From Stratiolaelaps scimitus (lineage: Eukaryota > Arthropoda > Arachnida > Mesostigmata > Laelapidae): DNA of 64,000 nt. The stretch is from assembly GCA_019614645.1 (NCBI GenBank), contig JABWDB010000002.1, positions 25,099,501 to 25,163,500 on the forward strand, read 5' to 3'. Below, in pieces: positions 10,913 to 23,775 of this stretch. The notes below the pieces were generated by a model. That model saw only the letters and a program-made list of their open reading frames with translations, did not search any database and was not told the DNA's origin. The position numbers were made by a program, and so were the translations under genes. Position 1 is the first letter of the stretch. The number at the start of each line of letters is the position of its first letter.

Positions 10913-13236
10913 AGATAACTTCACTAGTTCACAGATGATAAATTCTATTCCATGCACCCCATTAGTGTCAATGTAATTATTATCCTTAATTGACATTTTT
11001 ATGAAATATTTCCTGTGATTAAATAATAAATGGCTTATTTCCAAGATTCAGAAGCAAATCAGAGGAGAAAATACGTACCCAAATTTGAAATTGAGTGCCC
11101 AACAGTGATAATGCCTATTATTATAATTACAAACGTAATCCACCACCCCTTCATCACTATTACGCATGGGACTTGATTAAGAACGCGTCAAAGGCATCAA
11201 CAAGTCCTTACAAATTTCATCAATACAATAGGAAAACTTTCTCAGCCTGTCATAGGGCTTCTCCCCGGTGCAACCATCTGAACCCAAACGTATTGTTACG
11301 AACACATCCCTATCTGTATAATAGATCTATAAAAAAAGAAAAACCAGAATGAACGATAAAGCGGATGATCTCTTTCTGAATTCGACTCAAATGCGACTCT
11401 AACTGCCACCTAATGGTGAATCGAGACCACGGACTCATGGAAACAGGACTTGAGAAATAATGTAGCCATATCACACGTGTACTTCGTGATCGTTTTGTAA
11501 AAGCTACCTTCGCTTTCGCCATCTAATAGTATCCGCCACTAAGCGTAGTGTTTTTTTATTGATATTGGTCCATACGGGCCAAGCAGGAGGAACAGATGAT
11601 TCCATGGGGGTACTTTGTTGAGAAATTTCTTTGCTGATTTTAATGTCGCCCTTCGTAAGTACACGAAAACAAATAGCTTGTGTGAGACACGCGTTTACAG
11701 AGTAGCAAATATGCGGGTGGCAAGGAAGCTCTCTAAGGTTCTAAAGGGTGTTTGATCGTGCACCCGGCCGCCTTTTTTCCTATGAGATGCTACCATTATA
11801 TGAAAACAAACAATGTATCATCCTCCAACATAACATTACACTCACAAAGGACGAAGCCGGTGTACCATGGATATGCTTGCAGGCATACTCGTTGGGCAAA
11901 GCTGATCTAAAAAAACATATCCACCAATAAATGTTGTTGGCACCAGGCTGGTGCCAGCTCTTAAACACAGACTCTTCTACTGTGTGAATCGATTGCCAAG
12001 TGTTGAGTTCGAAGGAATTCGAGCCTTGAAAAATTGAACACGGGTTTTGCTCGTTGACGATCTGTGCCATACTACGATACTTGAGGGTACTACTCAGTGG
12101 CAGATAGTGCCGACGATATTCGTTGGACAGTGCTGTGTGCGTAGAAATGAGGCCATTTGCTTCTCACGCTCACATTGCAGTGACCATCTGAAGATTCCAT
12201 AATGTACTGAATATACTGAGCATTTGCATCGAAGTGTCGCTCCACCAACGAGGACACCTGTCGTCAAGTGGAAACCGTATAACGTCATAGGCTAAAGGGA
12301 GCTGGATTGAGGCAACACGCTTCAAAAGGCCGATCCGCGAAGATTCATCCATCGTGGGATCCATTATGTGTGTACAGGCAGGTACATCATATCAAAGATA
12401 GGTTTGCTCTTCAATCTGCAGCGACTTCGATCGATCTATCGCCGTTCGTTCAGAAAGTACTCTAGAGCTATGCTAACTGGAAGGTGGCCCACAAAGAAAA
12501 AACACTGCTATTTCGACGAGCAGTTTCTTCCCAAAGGAAACCGGTCATGACCCCCAAGTAAACAACGACGACTACATGACACTGTAGTAGCCTATATACC
12601 ATCCTCCTTTATAAGAATACATAGAGTTAGCAGATGATGCAGAGTTTAACCGGGCCCATTCCCCGCGTCGCGTGGTCGACTTTAGTGGCAGGCAATTCGG
12701 CGACTATATATATTACGACGATGAACCGCGGGCCGTGAAGCATCGCCAAGTCACTGGACGATGAACAGAGAGTAGAATTGTGCTGGACACTATAATGGAA
12801 ATTCGACACAACGCTAGTAGGTCAGAGTGGGCCAGGGTACGCTTGGTCCAAGAACGCGGCAAGCCGGTGGACCGCTAGCCTGCCTGTCGTCATCCACCGA
12901 GGCCGTGTTCCTTGGCCGCATCTGGCCTCGCGTTCGTTTGCCACAAAATCACCTTGTCGGTGACCTTCGTTCACCATTTATCGGCCCTCAACCTCGACTT
13001 CCGCTGCACCTCGTATCCCTGGTCCCTCCCCGACTCACATACACGGTTTCCCGCAGACATCCACGCCAGACGCGAGATCGTCGACAGGCAGAGATCGCCA
13101 TCAGACATACCCTTCTACCTCCCACGTGTCGGTGGAGGTCGCCCGAAAGACCATCTGACTGGTTTCCGCTGAAATATTAATCTGATAGAGGAGCGTAGCC
13201 TGCATGTTGGAGGATACGACAGGTCACGAAGTTCAG

Positions 13237-13268
13237 GAGAGAGGAACGAGAGAGGAACGAGAGAGAAC
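13237..13268. repeat. 11-bp tandem repeat
   Basis: Unit gagagaggaac occurs twice perfectly (13237-13247 and 13248-13258), followed by a third imperfect unit. Confidence 0.85.
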
Positions 13269-13850
13269 CCTTGGGACGACTATAGTTGAGACTACTCCAT
13301 CGACATACCAAGATACCTATTATAGTATAGGGAAGATTTAGCGGCTGGATAGCTGCACGTAGTCGTCTACTACTGCTCGAATGTGGAAACGTGCCATACG
13401 AATATATCCCGGGTAGGAAATACGGGTTGAGAGATTGAGGAGAGGGATAATTGACTCATATCGCAGGCGTAACATGCGGCGGGGGCAATTGTTATCGCAC
13501 ATTTTTATTTGTACGAACGAATATACAATCATCTATCCAAATGACGATATGGGCACTACTGTAGACAGGATGGCCGCTTTACTAAGTAATTAAATTGAAC
13601 TGAAGCAACACATTGGATTCGATGATTAAGTTTCCAGTGCGGTATTGTAACATTGGTAACCCCGGAACGAAATACCAATGGAAATAACATTTACCTTCAC
13701 TTCGTATTCAGCTTCAATGATTTGTCTTTGCTGCATTCATTCTTCGGTTTACCCCTGTATATGTATACATTCCTTATGTATCCTCTTGCCAACCATGAAG
13801 CAATACCTTTGAGGGAGATTTTTGCTAATATACCCTAGCTGTGCTGGCAG

Positions 13851-13964
13851 CGAAGTTAAAAATAACGTTGTTGACCTGACGAAGAACAACGAATGTTTGC
13901 GCAAAGAAGTTACGAATTGTCGAAGCAGAGCAAGCACACATTCAGCGGGCAATGAAGAACACCT
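13851..13964 (+). CDS. Possible internal exon, leucine-zipper-like
   Basis: The segment lies between a CAG acceptor (tgtgctggcag) and a consensus donor (gtgagt). It is 114 bp, enters and leaves in phase 2, and is open in exactly one useful frame. The encoded start, EVKNNVVDLTKNNECLRKEV, has Leu residues seven apart with charged and Asn residues between. This resembles the zipper of C/EBP- or ATF-type bZIP proteins. After TNC the pattern fades. A +1 shift at that point continues with VEAEQAHIQRAMKNTC, which resembles the rest of such a zipper better. It may therefore be a frameshifted relic rather than a live exon. Its phase would also fit directly after 5697. No basic region was found. Confidence 0.3.
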
Positions 13965-16797
13965 GTGAGTGGCCAGTTGCGCAATATAAAACTCCCGATG
14001 AGCAAGGAGCGAATCCATAATATTACGCCAAGAATGTGTCAGCCTTATCATCAGTTCATTCCTTCAGCCTTATTACCATATGGGAGGTGTAAAATCATCA
14101 AATGTATCTATGCATGCCACTCGATGTTGCCCATACTAAGGCCTCCAGAAATAAGCTCCATACTAAACTCGGCGATGGCCTGCTGCCTTCTGCGAACTCT
14201 TCCAGCCACCGGTCGGCCCATTACTCTCTCTCACTCCCTATCTTCGTATCGCTGTCGTTCTCCATCTCTTACTCGCCTTTGCCCAGTTTCTCCCAGTGTA
14301 ACTTTGTTTCGCAAGTAAGTGGATACGATGATCATAATCCGACAGGCGACACACCACACACCGTCATCGCGTCGAGTGGCGTCGGCCCCGGTTAGTCCAT
14401 GCCACCACGGATTGTGGCGCACCCCCTCTTGTTTATATTATAATAATAATAATAGGAATCGGACACCACGGGACAATTTGGACATTCATTTTATCCCACG
14501 GCCACTGCCATCACCATCACCACCTATACCCTTACCCGTCCGGCGGCCTTCTCCCACCGAGGGGAGATTATTTCTCTTAACCCATTTGCCAGACATTCCC
14601 CGTGACTCACCCACGCCCCTTCACTCAATGGGTCCCTCCCTGTAAGAATCTTCCGATCCTGCTACTAGTGCTGCTGCTGCTGCCCAGTTGCCGTCCTTCG
14701 AACGGGTTTACGAGCCCCTCGTACAGAGCTCGCGCCTCGACAATGGCCTAGCTCCAGGGTGCGCCTGACCGCAGCGGGTAAGAGCTCGCGGCAGGGCTGA
14801 CAAACATTGATTCGGTAACGCGCCTGGGGGGGGTCATCGCCTTGATATGATGCTGGTGGTGGTAGCAAGTCGCCGCAGCAAAGTGATAAGCTTGCTGCAG
14901 CGTTGAATGAATGAGCCAACAAAAAGCAATACACCGATTGATCAGCCTTTCCTGCCTTTTCGACTATGGCCGATTTCGCGACGCTGCCGCGATGTCGATA
15001 CATCAATGAGCAAGTCATTCTGGGTGACATTTATTTTCTGAACTTTTTTAAAAATAATTTGATGATTCTTTAATATATATTTTCGTCGAACAATAAACGT
15101 AGTACAGATACTTGGTTTCTAATAAATAAATGTATATGCACCTCATTGTGATAAAATAACCATCCTAAAGCATATGCGTAGTCTTAATAAGAGGGTTAAG
15201 TTGGCAAAATGATGATCCATATCAACTAGTTTTTACCAACATTTAAAACTATTTATCTGTGAGTGAAAATCTCAGTCCCCGGCGAAACCATTCTGGCTGT
15301 TTCATGTCGTCACTGCATGTCAGAACGATTGTGATTCCACCGTTGTCAACGCGTCGGACATTTTCTATTCATTGTCAGCACTGCTGAGGACTCACGTAGT
15401 GTCATCTACGCGTGTAATGAATAAAACGCACAATTAAAAATAAATCAGCGCAAGGTAAAATATGCCTCAAATTAAGCATATCTGCTAGCCAGCCGGCCTG
15501 TGCAAAGACTTGAGGTCGGTCAAGCTTCAGTCGGCGGAGCAGCACTAGGCTTAGTAGCTCACTAGAGAAAGCATAGCGTCAACAAAACGCACTCAAGAAG
15601 TATGGGAGCAAAGCCAGCGACTTTGTGCAGTCATTCTGATCAGCTACTATATTGTGTGAACGTATGCGTACGTATTTATATACATGATACTATATTAGGA
15701 AACGATTGGTTCCAAATACAGCTCTGCTCCTTAAGGATGGATGCACGTCTTTGTGCTTGGTGAGGATATTTGAAGCAAGTATGTTGCAAGAATTTTGAGG
15801 CATTGGCTCCAAAATATGGACGAGGCTGGCCGCGAAATCGAATCCCAGATTTTTTGTCGATTTTTCCCTCAGACCTATTTTAGGCTACCCCCCACGCGAG
15901 ACGTTCTGAGCTTGGTCCGTCGCACACAATTCACTCATTGCGTCTATTATGCAAAGTCGCTTGCGTTGCTTAGGTTGATGTAAGAACAGAACTAGCTATT
16001 CATGCAAGGAGTCGGCCGAGGTCTCTCTTTCCACACGTAGCACGTACCCAATCGCATCTATTAATACGTGTATACAAACAGCACGAGCATGGAACATCGA
16101 TGCTATCACATTCGCTGCGGCGTCAGCTACCTCGTTCCCAATCCTTAGAATGTGAAAAAAGTTAACTTTGACAACATACAAGACAAGGTGAAACTTTGCT
16201 TCTGGATCGATGATGATGGCCACAAAAAAACGGTGGACCAGTAGTAGATAAAATGAGCCGATGGTCATCAGGGCAAGATAACAGTGATGAGAAACCGTTG
16301 AAAGAAGGAACAGATCGTCTTAAATATCGGAATCCGCATTCGTTCGCCGAACAAACGGATGTTTCTTCTACTGCGGTCTCTCCGTCCGCGGTGTCGTTCT
16401 GCTAACGCAGACCGAAATCGCTAGAATTAAGAAGGCGAATAGCACGGCGTCAGACATTCCCGTGATACCGGTCATGGTAATCTTGCGTAGTGGACATCGA
16501 GGATGAAGTCGGCAAAGGGCACGTTATGCTTGTAACCATAAATGTAATACAAAGCATCGTAACGTCTCGATGACGCCGTCTGCTCGCTGGAACTTGAAGT
16601 CTGTACAGCCAGTCTTGATGATAATATATTCGATATATACAGGTACCGCGTAATCCAAGAACAACAACAACCACAACAACAGCAAAAACTCGTTGATTTG
16701 TACTGACCGAAAGGCGACAAACCGCAGTATCCCCCATTTCATACATCTGCTGCTGTACTTAATAGGCAGTAGAGTAGACAGGCAACAAACGCCGTGA
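13965..16797. other. No gene recognised
   Basis: Positions 14200-14900 are pyrimidine- and GC-rich, with several open frames and no domain. A consensus donor (gcaa|gtaagt, about 14311) has no convincing coding frame before it. Positions 15000-15780 are AT-rich and empty. The minus strand of 16450-16750 is open in all three frames over about 80 codons, which makes any single coding call unsafe. Confidence 0.45.
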
Positions 16798-17100
16798 TAT
16801 GTCTATGAGGAAGCGGAGTTGAAGCAGAACCACGTATGGAGTTCACTACTGGTCCAAGAATCGGCAGAGCTCTACGAACGACGCTGTTACAACTTTGAGC
16901 AACATTCGCTGAGCGTTTCGGATCGTGCACAATCGGTTTACGATGCGAATTACGACGACGACAACGGCGGATGTCTCCGCAACAGCAAATGTTTCGGATG
17001 CAAGAGAAACTATATAGGCGAGCAGGATGGTTCTGCCTCCTGTTTCTCTACGGACATGGAAGGAATACGAATTCGCGTATATACATGTCTATCTCTATAA
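16798..17100 (+). CDS. Open coding-like segment, unknown
   Basis: About 100 codons are open between a TGA at 16795 and a TAA at 17098-17100, without an ATG near the start. The translation is balanced in charged residues and Cys: QESAELYERRCYNFEQH near the middle, then NGGCLRNSKCFGCKRN. That composition is more protein-like than that of the neighbouring frames. It could be an internal or terminal exon, possibly ending at cgc|gtatat (about 17078). I recognise no family. Chance is a real alternative. Confidence 0.22.
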   Translation, partial: YVYEEAELKQNHVWSSLLVQESAELYERRCYNFEQHSLSVSDRAQSVYDANYDDDNGGCLRNSKCFGCKRNYIGEQDGSASCFSTDMEGIRIRVYTCLSL

Positions 17101-18120
17101 ACATATACTCCAACAAACAGAGTCGCTCATCTTTTCTAGAGAAGTGCTAGTGGGGGGTGCTGGCGGTTTATAATAAGAGGCGGCGATCGACAGAGAGGAC
17201 TTAGTTACGCATATCTCTCGTCTGACAGGAGGACAGGAAATACGCCCTCCTTGGCGCGTAATAGTTGCTTTTACTTTCAATTCAGAAATCGCAGCTCGGG
17301 TCTGCGTGACCTCTATGTCCCGATGACCAACTTCATCTGTATATAGATGATAGCACACTGCTTTTTTCCTCTTCGTTGAACTATTACCCTGCCGCCCTTC
17401 CTTCGGCTCATTTTAAATCCTTTTTATTTTATAACATTAGTCTAGCCGATTGGTATTACGCTTCTAATTCTATATGTCGTGGTCTCGAGTTGATGGCCAC
17501 CTCCTCGTCGTTGGGAATTGCGTCGTCTTGAAACGGCGATATGTTGTTGGGTGATTTTTATTTTCGATTTCCTGTTACAGTTCATTGCTGGCACTCATTG
17601 CTCTCAATAGATATAAATGTACATTCCATTATAGTATTGATTACTGGGTAATATCATTATTTCGACTTATTTCCAATGACAAGGATGAAGTGCGACATAG
17701 CTATATCAAACGTTATGGGCTAAATATACCGTCTGTTTAATATGGCACGCTTTACAAGGTATTATTCTGCAAGCGTTGAAACCAATTAGCATTTCTAATA
17801 ATTATCCAGCACCCAATTTGACCACTCTGATCAATGACAGAGATGCCACTCATTACCGAGGCTTAAGTATCTCTGCGAGTAACGGGTAATGGGTGTTCTA
17901 CGCGGCAGTGCATTCATTGAGCCATGCATTCAACCATACGCATGTCCGATATATACCACATATATACCTAATACATATGCGATACACGTATACAGCATAT
18001 TTCCGAAAATAGCACAAGGTGGCGCTGGAACTGCTACCGAAGCAACTTAACCAAGCAAGTAGCAACTATCTTAATAGACAACGATTGCTCTGCACTATAA
18101 GTTGAGTACAAAAACATAGA
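17101..18120. other. No gene recognised; downstream of HGH1
   Basis: AT-rich DNA with no supported frame. It lies beyond the likely HGH1 polyadenylation signals. Confidence 0.5.
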
Positions 18121-18126
18121 TTTATT
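18121..18126 (-). terminator. Likely polyadenylation signal of HGH1
   Basis: tttatt on the plus strand gives AATAAA on the minus strand, about 57 bp after the HGH1 stop codon. A second AATAAA (18182-18187) overlaps the stop codon itself and is probably too early to be the main signal. Confidence 0.6.
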
Positions 18127-18182
18127 GTATATGCACTAGAAATGTGGAAAACAAACAAGTCACAACAAGTCCCGTTATGATT

Positions 18183-19966
18183 TTATTCGACGTCATCTTT
18201 CAAAGCGTCTCGATCCATCTTTTTAAATTTCTCCACGAGATCAGCGGGTATGTCGACCTCCTTCAAGTTGTCCTGGTCAGGTTCGTCCTGAATCAAGACG
18301 TCGACAAGATTCTCGCATGCAATCACGACTGCCCGTTCCTTTTCCACCTAAAGAAAATAGAGACGAGTAGAAATGAAAGGCGTCGTCATTTATAACACTT
18401 TTGTATGAATGAGGCTTTCTTTTTGTAAAAGAGGTGAAATCTTTCAGCACGAATTTCTATCTCCACGAAACTATTGTTTTAACTGCACGACCCTACATCT
18501 GTAATATGGCATGTTTTTCGTGAGGTCGGTTGTGTTTCCTTGTATACGCCATAACATCAACGTTTGTTTGAGTTAGGCCTATTGCCGAAAGTCAAGGTCT
18601 CGTCCTGTACTAAAATTGCTATCTTCTGCATATATGCATAGACTATACGAACATTTACCTTGTTGTGCCGTGTGGGGGCATCACATCATAAAGGGATTAT
18701 TTTTGAAATCAGACGAATATTTTTGGCTTCCGTCCACCGCTTGAGCAGTTTTCCCGCATTTAATTATTATTACTACTACTTTTAGCCGGATCAGGAGTTT
18801 AGAATTTCACTAGGACCTCATTAAGTTTAGTGATTAATTGACTCGGACAGATTTAAATGACTTGGATTAATTTTGGATGTCGGTTTGGCTACCAAATTTG
18901 TCGTTAAATGACTATCAGCTAGTATTAATATATAACTAATAAGAGATATTATTATAATCACCTTATGCAACTCCCTGAGAACAAAATATGCTCCATTGTC
19001 CTTCAGGTGCCTTCTTCCAAAACGTGTGGCACACAACTGGTTAAGCGCTTCAATTAGCATCTTCCTGATCTCAGGACTCTCCTCCATTTTCTTATCAGCG
19101 CCAAGATATTGACAATCAATGGGCAGCTTCTCCATGTCTTCCTCGTCAAGATTTTCCTCGACCTCAGGCCCGATGAGGGGGCTAAGTAGTCGCGGGAGAA
19201 TGTCGACCTCTTCGAGCAGCCACCGGTGATGTTCAGTATCAAATGTGCAGTTGCGAATACTGCCCACAGCGCCATACCTACGCGTTGGCGTCGTTGTCGA
19301 CAAGTTAATGAAGGGGAATAGTTTCTCAAGGCGACCTTTTTCAGGGTCTGTGAACCAGGTTCGAACTGGGCGCAACATCGTCAAATTGGAAAACACAAAT
19401 GCAATGTGATCCTGTAGCACGTCATCTATAACCTCTATTGCTGCGACGGGTTGGCCACCGCTCGTTGTTGAATCGGAGGAAGCCGGTGCCCCTGAACCGC
19501 TATCGCCATGCTCCTTGGCCGTCCTACGGCACAATGCGGTGAGTAGATTGTCGGCAAATGGCTCCATCAGGATCCACGTTTTCTCGGCGCTCTCTTTTGT
19601 TTGCGTGAGATTTGCCAGTAGAGCGCAGGCCCGTGTAACATATGGCTTATGAATGTCTAACGCATCGGAAGTTACGCGGTTTTTAACGAAATCATTGCAT
19701 TCTGTTAAAATATGCAGGGCGAGATCTTCATGGGAGGAGAGATTTAGAACACACTCGTACGCTTTGCCGACAATCGTAGGATTTGGATCTTTTTCGATAA
19801 GGATGCACAGCGCGTCAATGAAAGCTGTTTTCTTTCGAAATACATCGAGACCATCATCGGTTGCCGTCATACCCAACAGATAGACCACGGCTATACCTTT
19901 AGCAACTGCTGGTGCGTCAAGACGCAGAAATTGCGCCAGCTCATCGAGTTCTATCGAATCACTCAT
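18183..19966 (-). CDS. HGH1: HGH1 homologue, eEF2 folding chaperone adaptor
   Basis: HGH1 (FAM203/BRP16 family, DUF383 plus DUF384) is a cytosolic armadillo-like protein. In yeast it helps the TRiC/CCT chaperonin fold elongation factor eEF2. Exon 1 (18962-19966) encodes residues 1-335. Exon 2 (18183-18347) encodes residues 336-389 and the stop. The 614-bp intron has GT-AG ends in phase 0 (cataag|gtgatt; ctttag|gtggaa). The total of 389 aa is almost the same as human HGH1 (about 390). Recognisable segments are GSIRNCTFDTEHHRWLLEEV (residues 235-254), LPIDCQYL, AYFVLRELHK at the exon end and LVDVLIQDEPDQDNLKEVDI in exon 2. The start is the ATG at 19964-19966 (MSDSIELDEL). The frame is open further upstream but has no ATG there before a stop. 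Residues 153-174 form a Gly/Ser/Thr-rich insert. The gene looks intact. Confidence 0.97.
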
Positions 19967-21079
19967 TTCGTTGAGAAAGTCTTCAACAATACAATCAATA
20001 ACGTCACAGCTCACAATGTCCACTCTTGGTTAACTGTTCTGTAAATCAGACAATATAATATTATCAAAGAATATTCTCACCAATCAACTGATAGGTGATC
20101 ACGCTGTATAACGGCGGCAGGTCCCTCTGCAAAAACCTGGCCTCGACACGATTTGCTTGAAACTACAACTAAAGAGTTACACTGATTACATTATAGAGTT
20201 AATAATAACCGTGTTTCCGTGTTCTTGTGACACGCCACCGCATTGGAGCGTTAAGTACGTCTTCGACCAACTGTAAATCTAATAATTACTACATAGGCCA
20301 AGCTAAGATATAACTATGACACTAAATAGAGAAACTATGACAAACTCCATATAAACTCAATCCTCTCTCTCTCCCTCTTAACGAGACAGAAACCTCACTG
20401 AGTCGAGCTCTATAGTTGAAGCGATGTCAAAGAAACAACAAACTGTATCGGACAGCCACAAGTGATTTAGCGCGTTCGTCTTCTCGTGTCCCGCTGAACA
20501 AAGTCTTCGCTCATGTTCCACGCAGCGAAAGCTCGCATAGGCACTGGCACTCTGCTCGGCGAAGACTATTATCTGTCAGAGCGAAGCACGTGTTACTATG
20601 GACGGACTGCACAGCGCTCAAGGGTTCGATCATGTCTCATCCCATGATTGTTGTTATTGATGCTTATTTTCTTTGGGTCGCAGAGAAGGGGAAACACTCG
20701 ACCGGCAACAATATTTTGGCTGACTATTTTCTCAAGTCTGCTATAATAGACTAACGGCTACAACTACGTCGAATAGCTTAAGGAGGTCTGCGAGTGGTGC
20801 CACAGTGGCGGAGTAAACGACCGCCCAGGGTGGCCAGCTCTGCTGCCACAGTCCCACAAAGCAGCACATCCTCCGCACGAATGGGCGGGCTCATATAAGA
20901 AGCAGGCCTCTCTCCAGAATAGCGATCACTATTATGGAAGATCGAAGAATCGTGGACGGGTGAAATGTGTTATGCGTAGATCAAACAGGAAATTGATAAC
21001 TAGAACCTAAATGTACCCGTGACGTTACATATAGAAGAACTTAAGTATTGTAAAACTGTGCTTCCTTTAATAATAACGC
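19967..21079. other. No gene recognised; HGH1 5' flank
   Basis: Contains the presumed HGH1 5' UTR and promoter, but I see no clear TATA or initiator. Positions 20416-20754 (+) are open for about 110 codons; no domain is recognisable and the call is not supported. Confidence 0.45.
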
Positions 21080-21498
21080 TTTATTTCAAAGGTTAGGTTT
21101 AACAATATCTGAGTTAGCCGCTATGTGTTTGCCAAGAAGAGGTCATATGTTTGAAAAAGCTACCCATCACGTAGGGCTCGAGACACTCTCCAAGGAAATA
21201 AGTCATTTACACATTGTTTCTTAGCTATGAATTTAGGTAAGACATTTATACCAGCTCTGGTAGCCGTCACAGTCACATCAAACATTGCACTCATTAGCAT
21301 GGGAAGATGTTTACCAATACAAATATATGTGCGCTTATCTATATTGTCAAATTTAGCCAATATTGGCATTATATTCACTTCCTCCCTCGTACATTGACAT
21401 TTAAAAGCGACGCGTTTCACGAATTTATCCCCCACTTTTTGCAGCCTCTCTTTGTCCAGTTTTAATCCTGGGCAATTTGTTAATAAACAAATAAACAT
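21080..21498 (-). CDS. Possible small protein, 112 aa, unknown
   Basis: A minus-strand frame begins at ATG (21496-21498) and ends at TAG (21160-21162), in AT-rich DNA where 112 stop-free codons are uncommon. The product has mixed charge, LKLDKERLQKVGDKFVKRVA near the start and LAKFDNIDKRTYICIGKHLP in the middle, with scattered Cys. It has no obvious signal peptide or membrane segment. An AATAAA on the same strand (tttatt at 21080-21085) lies about 75 bp after the stop, a normal distance for 3' processing; the feature span includes it. I recognise no family. The frame could be a single-exon gene, a terminal exon or a retrogene fragment. Confidence 0.38.
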
Positions 21499-21499
21499 A

Positions 21500-23732
21500 A
21501 AATAGTACCACTAGTCCTGCCGCACTATCCACAGAGACGTGATGTAATTTGTTAATGGCATAATTATTTGAACGTGTATCTTTCAATGAATAAGCTCTAT
21601 GAGTATCTAAACAGACCCGAATTTTATGAGGGATTCATCTCGCTGTTTTTAACCACCATTTGCCGGTTAATTGGTCCCTATTATAATGTGCGACTGTTGA
21701 TAATTTGTGTGCGTTTGTATGTATGTACACAAGACAAATTGGTTTATTAACGGAATTGCGCCTTTTTTGTAGCACATTCAACAAGTTCTCGTAAATATAA
21801 TACTGATTTATATACATCTTACTTAAAAATGCGGCCTATTATTGGAAACTGCGGTATTTACGCTGCATTATAAACGTGTGAACACTGTGGATCCTATATG
21901 AAACGTGCTGAAAGCTGTAATTTTCTTTCAAAGTCACTTATATTGGCAGCATTTTTCGCGTCACGTGTAAGGCAGTTTTTTTATGCATAGTAGGATCTCT
22001 TTTTCAATAGACTCTAGATACCAGAACTCGAGCTTGAATATAAAGTTGCTTCGTGCCTCACCCTGTCACCGCTACTTTTGGTGAACTCATCTCCATTTGT
22101 GCAAAATGTCGAAAAGAGCACCAGAGCGAAACACGGACACATTGTGTTTCGTCGTGTCGAAATTGCATGACTCGTAGATTGTCTAAAAGCCAACATAATA
22201 ACGGGCAACCCATTGTTCGTCGCATTAAAAATTGAATCGTCCTTCGCCAAAAAACACATCACCCATTCTGCAACCCAATGGACGTGCATACGAAGGGATA
22301 CATGTGAGATACGTTGTACCAATGATGGTTAAATCATGTGCAACAAAAATGGTGGGACAGAAGCTTTGCTCATAGAACTAAAACCGTCATTCATTTGATG
22401 AGTCAGTCTGTACTAATACTAACTGACAAGAAGCATAATCGACGTATTTAGTCGATCGCTCTCGGTAGCCATTCAAAGCACTAACGGCTTCGTCCGCTCG
22501 TTATTTCGCGCCATCGGTCGGCCGTTTCTTGAAGTTTAGCTGATCTCGAGTGGAGATAGTGGAGGAATTTAGAAGTTTTAGGGTGTAGTTAAGTGACGGA
22601 ATGGGAGGAACGACTTCACTTCCCGCCGATCGTATATTCATCGTCTTGATCGCCAGCCCACGAAGGAGCTAGTCATCAAAGAACGCCCTACTCGTCTAGC
22701 CTGAAGTTATCATGAATATATATATATATATATTGTAAGTGTACATTGCATTAATACAGAAAGGGCCGGTTGTATTGTATATAGCAATAGATCTTTGTCA
22801 AATGTGGTACTTTCGTCATGGACCGTATCCTTGACGGTGTAATATTATGTGCGATGAAATGTGTAGCATCGAGTGGGTAGAGTTCCACTGCAAATAACAG
22901 ATACACACACATAAATATTCACATAAATCATTCGATCAGAAACTAGGACCAAATCGGACAACAATAACGCCGGTATTGGGATCGGTGAGAATTTAAAAAA
23001 ACACGCGAACTTTTTTTAGGTTGCACATCTGAACAAGGAGGTCCGCAAAATTCTATGATGATTCTTCTATCCATCCATATTATTCTATCCACAGGCGAAG
23101 ATGAAATCATACGTATGTATAATTATAATATAAGTATAGTAATTGTATGTATACATAATCTTTCAGATTCCTTATATACATACTAAATGTGTATATATAT
23201 TACCTAAAGCTAGAATCAATGCGAAATGAGTAGACAAAATAAAAAGAAGTAACTGAAAAATCAAAGCGAGTTATAATTGTGACATATTGCAAGAGTCAAC
23301 AGATCATTTCTTTTCTTTATTCAAACAAAGCGTATGGTCGGCAATTAGGAAGCGTGCATGGCTCACACGGCTTGCTCCCATGAGTAATTCACCCTTGACG
23401 GTTTGTTACCATGGTTCTCTCTATGTATTTCTGTGGATAGTCCCGCATAATTGAACAGCGTTATTATGCGCATTAGTAAGAATCAATTTGTTGCTTCCGG
23501 TGAAGCACCTCTGAAATTCTCCTACTTAAAATGCATGTCATTGAACCATGAAGGCAACAAGGCTGCGTTCCATTTTCTTAATTAATATTTACTAGTTACT
23601 TTTTAGCGCACGAACTGACTGAAGTGTAAAAACGTCCGCAAAATATCTCCAAAGTGCAGGTTTACGAAATTTAGCGCAAAGTTCAGAGAAATCAACGAAT
23701 ATGAGATTGGCGCAGTTATGTATACAGCGTAA
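21500..23732. other. No gene recognised
   Basis: AT-rich DNA with a short AT run at 22717-22734. Frames here are short and lack domains. Confidence 0.5.
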
Positions 23733-23775
23733 GTAAATCTCACAGCCAACATTTTATGTCCGTAAAATGGCTGAA
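23733..23775 (-). repeat. SINE-like tail with adjacent tRNA-like head
   Basis: On the minus strand this reads ggacataaaatgttggctgtgag, close to the family tail but cut short. Immediately after it, on the plus strand, tggctgaagtggttaac (about 23767-23783) matches an A-box pattern. This suggests two SINE pieces in opposite orientation. An AT run follows at 23790-23812. Confidence 0.4.

Larger units (their letters stand above)
8090..13850. other. No gene recognised
   Basis: Mixed AT-rich DNA. A good acceptor (gattatcttccag, ending 8215) is followed by frames open for only 36-45 codons. Near 11750-12360, minus-strand frames are repeatedly open but broken by stops, perhaps a decayed coding sequence. 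Positions 12830-13170 are GC-rich and open in two plus frames, with no recognisable domain and no good ATG. Otherwise there is one SINE tail at 10866 and a short tandem repeat at 13237. Confidence 0.45.

Noticed and set aside
18829..18961. 44-residue C-terminal tail of HGH1 by reading through
   Set aside because: It begins with a splice donor after LRELHK, and the true conserved C-terminus is found in phase at 18183-18347.
19967..20023. HGH1 reading frame extending upstream to a GTG
   Set aside because: The extension has no ATG, ends at an in-frame stop just beyond, and the ATG at 19966 gives the family's usual length.
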